A stretch of DNA of 7,275 nucleotides, taken from assembly GCA_023231075.1 (NCBI GenBank), contig JALNWC010000123.1, forward strand, positions 1 to 7,275, written 5' to 3'. Positions within the stretch are counted from its first letter, which is position 1. Each line of letters begins with the position of its first letter. The notes under the pieces are model-generated. The model worked only from the letters and a program-made list of their open reading frames with translations, made no database searches and was not told where the DNA came from. Positions 6,429 to 7,275 of the stretch are shown one piece after another. The DNA comes from Rhodoferax sp. (GTDB lineage: Bacteria > Pseudomonadota > Gammaproteobacteria > Burkholderiales > Burkholderiaceae_C). A program made the position numbers and the translations under genes.

Positions 6429-7275
6429 TCAGTGATGCGACAGCCAGAAGCCGGGGCGGGCGTACTGTTCCTTCAGGAAGTCCACCCACAGCCGAACCCG
6501 CAGCGCCAAATGCTTGCGCTGCGGAAACACGGCATAAATACCGTTGGGCGGTGCCGCAAAGTCTTTCAGTACCGGCACCAGCGCGCCTGATGCAATCTCG
6601 GCCTGCACTTCCCAGGTGCTGCGCCAGGCGATGCCGTAGCCCGCCAGACACCAGTTGAAGAGCACCTCGCCATCGGAGCAACTCAGTGGGCCGCCCGGTT
6701 TGAGGTGAACCACCTCCAGGCCACTTTTTTGCGGCACGGAAAACGCCCAGCCCCGGTTTTGCGAGGCTTCGCTGGACAGCGTCAGGCAGTCAAAGCGGGT
6801 CAGGTCATGCGGATGCTGCGGCGTGCCGTGGCGCTTGAGGTAGGCCGGTGCGGCCACGCACAGGCGCCGGTTGTCGGCCAGGCGCACGCTCACCAGCGAC
6901 GAGTCGGGCATCTCGCCCACGCGCACGGCACAGTCAAAGCCCTCGGCGGCCAGGTCCACCACGCGGTCGCTCAGGTTCAACGATATGCTCACCTCCGGGT
7001 GTACTTCCCGAAAGCGGGGTACCAGCGGCGCCACATGGCGGCGGCCAAAACCGGCCGGTGCGGTCAGGCTCAAATGGCCGGTGGCCTTGAGGCCGCCCGC
7101 CGACACGCTGGCCTCGGCATTGGCCAGGTCGGCGAGCAGGCGCTGGCAATCTTCCAGAAAGGCGCCGCCCTCATGCGTCAGGCTGACACGCCGGGTGGTG
7201 CGCACCAGCAGTTTGACGCCGAGGCGCTCCTCCAGCGCATCCAGACGCCGTCCGACGATGGCGGGTGCCACGCCC
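6429..7275 (-). CDS. LysR-family transcriptional regulator (CrgA-like), N terminus beyond window
   Basis: The frame is open to the right edge, so roughly the first 20-30 codons, including the start and the first helices of the HTH, lie outside; the GTG complementary to 7269-7271 is an internal Val in GVAPAIV. The visible part begins at the recognition helix and wing (VAPAIVGRRLDALEERLG, then VKLLVRTTRRVSLTHEG), followed by the linker helix. An effector-binding periplasmic-binding-protein-like domain then runs from GHLSLTAPAGFGRRHVAPLV to WVDFLKEQYA. Features such as DCAVRVGEMPDSSLVSVRLAD, the segment around APAYLKRHGTP, and LAGYGIAW place it in the CrgA-like group. LysR proteins usually act as tetramers and often control a divergently transcribed neighbour, which would be to the right of this window. 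The effector and targets are unknown. It is convergent with the kinase gene, so it is not evidently linked to it. Confidence 0.93.
   Translation of the reverse strand, partial: GVAPAIVGRRLDALEERLGVKLLVRTTRRVSLTHEGGAFLEDCQRLLADLANAEASVSAGGLKATGHLSLTAPAGFGRRHVAPLVPRFREVHPEVSISLNLSDRVVDLAAEGFDCAVRVGEMPDSSLVSVRLADNRRLCVAAPAYLKRHGTPQHPHDLTRFDCLTLSSEASQNRGWAFSVPQKSGLEVVHLKPGGPLSCSDGEVLFNWCLAGYGIAWRSTWEVQAEIASGALVPVLKDFAAPPNGIYAVFPQRKHLALRVRLWVDFLKEQYARPGFWLSHH

Overview
The window is high-GC, densely packed bacterial DNA. Codon use strongly favours G/C at third positions. The gene families (2CSK_N-type sensor kinase, CrgA-like LysR regulator, GWPLGFGDD-type periplasmic TPR protein) and the style of its intergenic palindromes suggest a betaproteobacterium of the Burkholderiales, probably Comamonadaceae. 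This placement is inferred from memory of these families, not from a search.

Layout. (1) Bases 2-3395, plus strand, form a tightly coupled four-gene operon. It holds the 3' part of a 'thermostable hemolysin' family gene, an AMP-dependent acyl ligase-like protein (11-base overlap), a heme-oxygenase-fold iron enzyme of the HDO/TenA-like group (ATGA overlap) and an SDR oxidoreductase (10-base gap). (2) Bases 3396-3532 are intergenic and contain a perfect 8-bp-stem GC-rich hairpin. (3) Bases 3533-4180 encode a secreted TPR protein. (4) Bases 4181-4289 carry a nested inverted repeat, part of which resembles a dispersed REP-like palindrome. (5) Bases 4290-6418 encode an OmpR-family response regulator and its sensor histidine kinase (ATGA overlap). 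(6) Bases 6429-7275, minus strand, encode a LysR-type regulator that converges on the kinase and runs off the right edge.

Working together. The first four genes look like one small-molecule pathway. An acyl ligase would activate a carboxylic acid, the hemolysin-family protein (whose visible pattern resembles GNAT/acyl-homoserine-lactone-synthase folds) could transfer the acyl group, the HDO-like enzyme would do an O2-dependent oxidation, and the SDR would reduce or oxidise a carbonyl. No substrate can be read from sequence. The ligase has Arg where the adenylating Lys of motif A10 is expected. This cluster is the best candidate for an undescribed system in the window. The two-component pair is a conventional QseBC/TctDE-like system whose signal is unknown; the neighbouring periplasmic TPR protein is a possible but unproven partner.
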